Assembly: GCA_031287815.1 (NCBI GenBank)
Contig: JAITSM010000053.1
Span: forward strand, 1-14,564
Direction: 5' to 3'
Length of the DNA stretch: 14,564 nt
Origin: Prevotellaceae bacterium
GTDB taxonomy: Bacteria; Bacteroidota; Bacteroidia; Bacteroidales; UBA932
Shown here one piece after another: positions 13,653 through 14,564 of this stretch. Every line of letters starts with the position of its first letter. Positions within the stretch are counted from its first letter, which is position 1. The translations under genes and the position numbers were made by a program. The notes under the pieces were generated by a model. That model did no database searches and was not told where the DNA came from. It saw only the letters and a list, made by a program, of their open reading frames with translations.

Positions 13653-14348
13653 ATGTCTACAAACGATTGGCTCACCAAAAATCACTACGTAGTCTACCAG
13701 ACGGTCATATCCACCTGGAACTTTATTTTAAACCCCGACAACCGCGCGCGGATGGGCTTCGCGGCGGATACTCCGCTGGGGATATGGTTCGACACCACGT
13801 TCGCGCCGGCGTTCAAGACCTACAACTCCGTGTACGCCGCGTGGAGCGACGAGTCGAAGCGGACGAAAGGGATTACGGCGGACTTCCGGGATGCGGAAAA
13901 TGCGTTCAAGCCGCTGTTCCGGCACCTCTACAAGGGTTTTTTAAAGAATAACCCGTTGGTAAAAAACAGCGACCTCCTCGCCATGGGGCTGCCGGAACGC
14001 TCCAGCGGCGGCGGCGGAAAGCACCCCGCCCCCACGAGCACCGTAATGGTGGACAAGGTCGTATTGCCCAGCCTGGGCGTAGTGGATATTCATTTCCGCG
14101 ACAGCGGAAGCGATAAAAAAGCCAAACCCCCGGGCGTGCACGGCGCGGAAATGGTATTCGCCGTCAGCGACACCCTCCTCACCAACCACGACGACCTCCA
14201 CAATTCCCTGTTCGACACCCACACCCCCTTCCACCTCACTTTTCCCGACTCCCAGCGCGGCAAAACCGTCTACTTCGCCCTCCGCTGGGAAAACTCCCGC
14301 GGCGAAAAAGGGCCGTGGAATACGATCCAAAACATAATTATCCCGTAA
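13653..14348 (+). CDS. Uncharacterised two-domain protein (helical N-terminus, fibronectin-III-like C-terminus)
   Basis: This 231-residue protein has no signal peptide and no membrane segment, so it is predicted to be cytoplasmic unless exported another way. Residues 1-115 look helical with many aromatics (NDWLTKNHYVVYQTVISTW, FKTYNSVYAAWSDESKRT, FKPLFRHLYKGFL). Residues 116-130 form a Ser/Gly/Pro linker (SSGGGGKHPAPTST). Residues 131-231 look like a beta-sandwich, ending in TVYFALRWENSRGEKGPWNT, a pattern like the last strands of a fibronectin type III domain. I believe similar hypothetical proteins are common in Bacteroidetes, but I know of no assigned function. It follows the serine hydrolase by 282 bases of repeat array with no promoter box, so it may depend on read-through. 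The ATG at 13653 sits in an A-rich context (ACAACAAAAAAGTT) typical of Bacteroidetes initiation regions. Codons are C-ending, like the preceding gene. Confidence 0.82.
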   Translation: MSTNDWLTKNHYVVYQTVISTWNFILNPDNRARMGFAADTPLGIWFDTTFAPAFKTYNSVYAAWSDESKRTKGITADFRDAENAFKPLFRHLYKGFLKNNPLVKNSDLLAMGLPERSSGGGGKHPAPTSTVMVDKVVLPSLGVVDIHFRDSGSDKKAKPPGVHGAEMVFAVSDTLLTNHDDLHNSLFDTHTPFHLTFPDSQRGKTVYFALRWENSRGEKGPWNTIQNIIIP

Positions 14349-14350
14349 GG

Positions 14351-14443
14351 TGCTAATGTGACTAATGTGCTAATGTGACTAATGTGCTAATGTGACTAAT
14401 GTGCTAATGTGCTAATGTGACTAATGTGCTAATGTGACTAATT
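14351..14443. repeat. 17-bp tandem array TGCTAATGTGACTAATG
   Basis: Five 17-base units (14351, 14368, 14385, 14410, 14427) with one 8-base half unit (14402-14409), starting two bases after the stop codon of the 231-residue protein. Each unit is two related words, TGCTAATG and TGACTAATG. No coding potential. Confidence 0.92.
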
Positions 14444-14445
14444 GG

Positions 14446-14457
14446 GCTGGCGCCAGC
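14446..14457. repeat. Perfect 12-bp palindrome core GCTGGCGCCAGC
   Basis: This perfect palindrome lies between the 17-bp array and the heptamer array. It is the same core as GCTGGTGCCAGC at 12035-12046, and in both places it is followed by ACT and then related heptamers. Confidence 0.85.
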
Positions 14458-14564
14458 ACTTTTAACTTTTAACTTTTAACTTTTAACTTTTAACTTTTAA
14501 CTTTTAACTTTTAACTTTTAACTTTTAACTTTTAACTTTTAACTTTTAACTTTTAACTTTTAAC
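14458..14564. repeat. Heptamer tandem array (TTTTAAC)n, about 15 copies, runs off the window
   Basis: A near-perfect heptamer array fills the last 107 bases and continues beyond the window. AACTTTT belongs to the same family as AACTCTT, AGTTCTT and AATTCTT at 12047-12107, differing by transitions only. No coding potential. Confidence 0.95.

Noticed and set aside
12273..13685. Leftward 470-codon ORF over the serine hydrolase and the 21-bp array
   Set aside because: It is antisense to a gene with clear catalytic motifs. Its length comes from C-rich codons opposite and from the stop-free array.

Overview
The window reads as chromosomal DNA of a Bacteroidota (Bacteroidetes) bacterium, most likely from the Bacteroidales. 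The evidence is a single fused SecDF protein, a secreted protein with a C-terminal type IX secretion (T9SS) sorting domain, a TonB-dependent receptor with a carboxypeptidase-regulatory-like N-terminus paired with a DUF4249-type lipoprotein, and promoters of the Bacteroidetes type (TTTG or TTG near -33, TAnnTTTG near -7) instead of E. coli-like boxes. Start codons lack clear Shine-Dalgarno sequences, which is normal for this phylum. Genus cannot be set from this window.

Layout. Positions 1-3058 are transcribed leftward: an edge-truncated secreted protein (1-511), a 640-base gene-free stretch with a long leader and repeat modules, a TSUP (TauE/SafE) membrane permease (1155-1925), a rho-independent terminator, and a T9SS cargo protein (2003-3058). 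A divergent promoter region (3059-3242) separates this block from the rightward block: SecDF (3243-6290), an AT-rich spacer, an HU-type DNA-binding protein (6644-6916) with a strong terminator, a TonB receptor/DUF4249 pair (6989-10499), a sodium:solute symporter (10560-12014), a beta-lactamase-fold serine hydrolase lipoprotein (12114-13370), and an uncharacterised 231-residue protein (13653-14348). The window ends inside a tandem heptamer array.

How the genes fit together. SecDF drives Sec export, which feeds the signal-peptide-bearing proteins here (edge protein, T9SS cargo, TonB receptor, two lipoproteins). The TonB receptor and DUF4249 lipoprotein probably form an outer-membrane uptake unit. 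The symporter followed by a penicillin-recognising-type serine hydrolase suggests, but does not prove, cell-wall fragment (muropeptide or amino-sugar) scavenging. No pathway links the whole window.

Most unusual content. The spacers between rightward genes from 9324 onward, and the spacer at 933-1082, are packed with tandem repeats whose periods are nearly all multiples of seven (7, 14, 21, 21 and 42 bp). Two spacers (9324-9582 and 12007-12107) share an architecture: a heptamer array, a central core, then the same heptamer family inverted. A near-palindromic core GCTGG(T/C)GCCAGC followed by related heptamers occurs after the symporter and again after the last gene. The 13410-13619 array has ten 21-bp units rich in perfect palindromes. 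Repeat sequence also forms part of the signal peptides of two lipoproteins. I see no CRISPR array, tRNA, rRNA, transposase, prophage or toxin-antitoxin gene.
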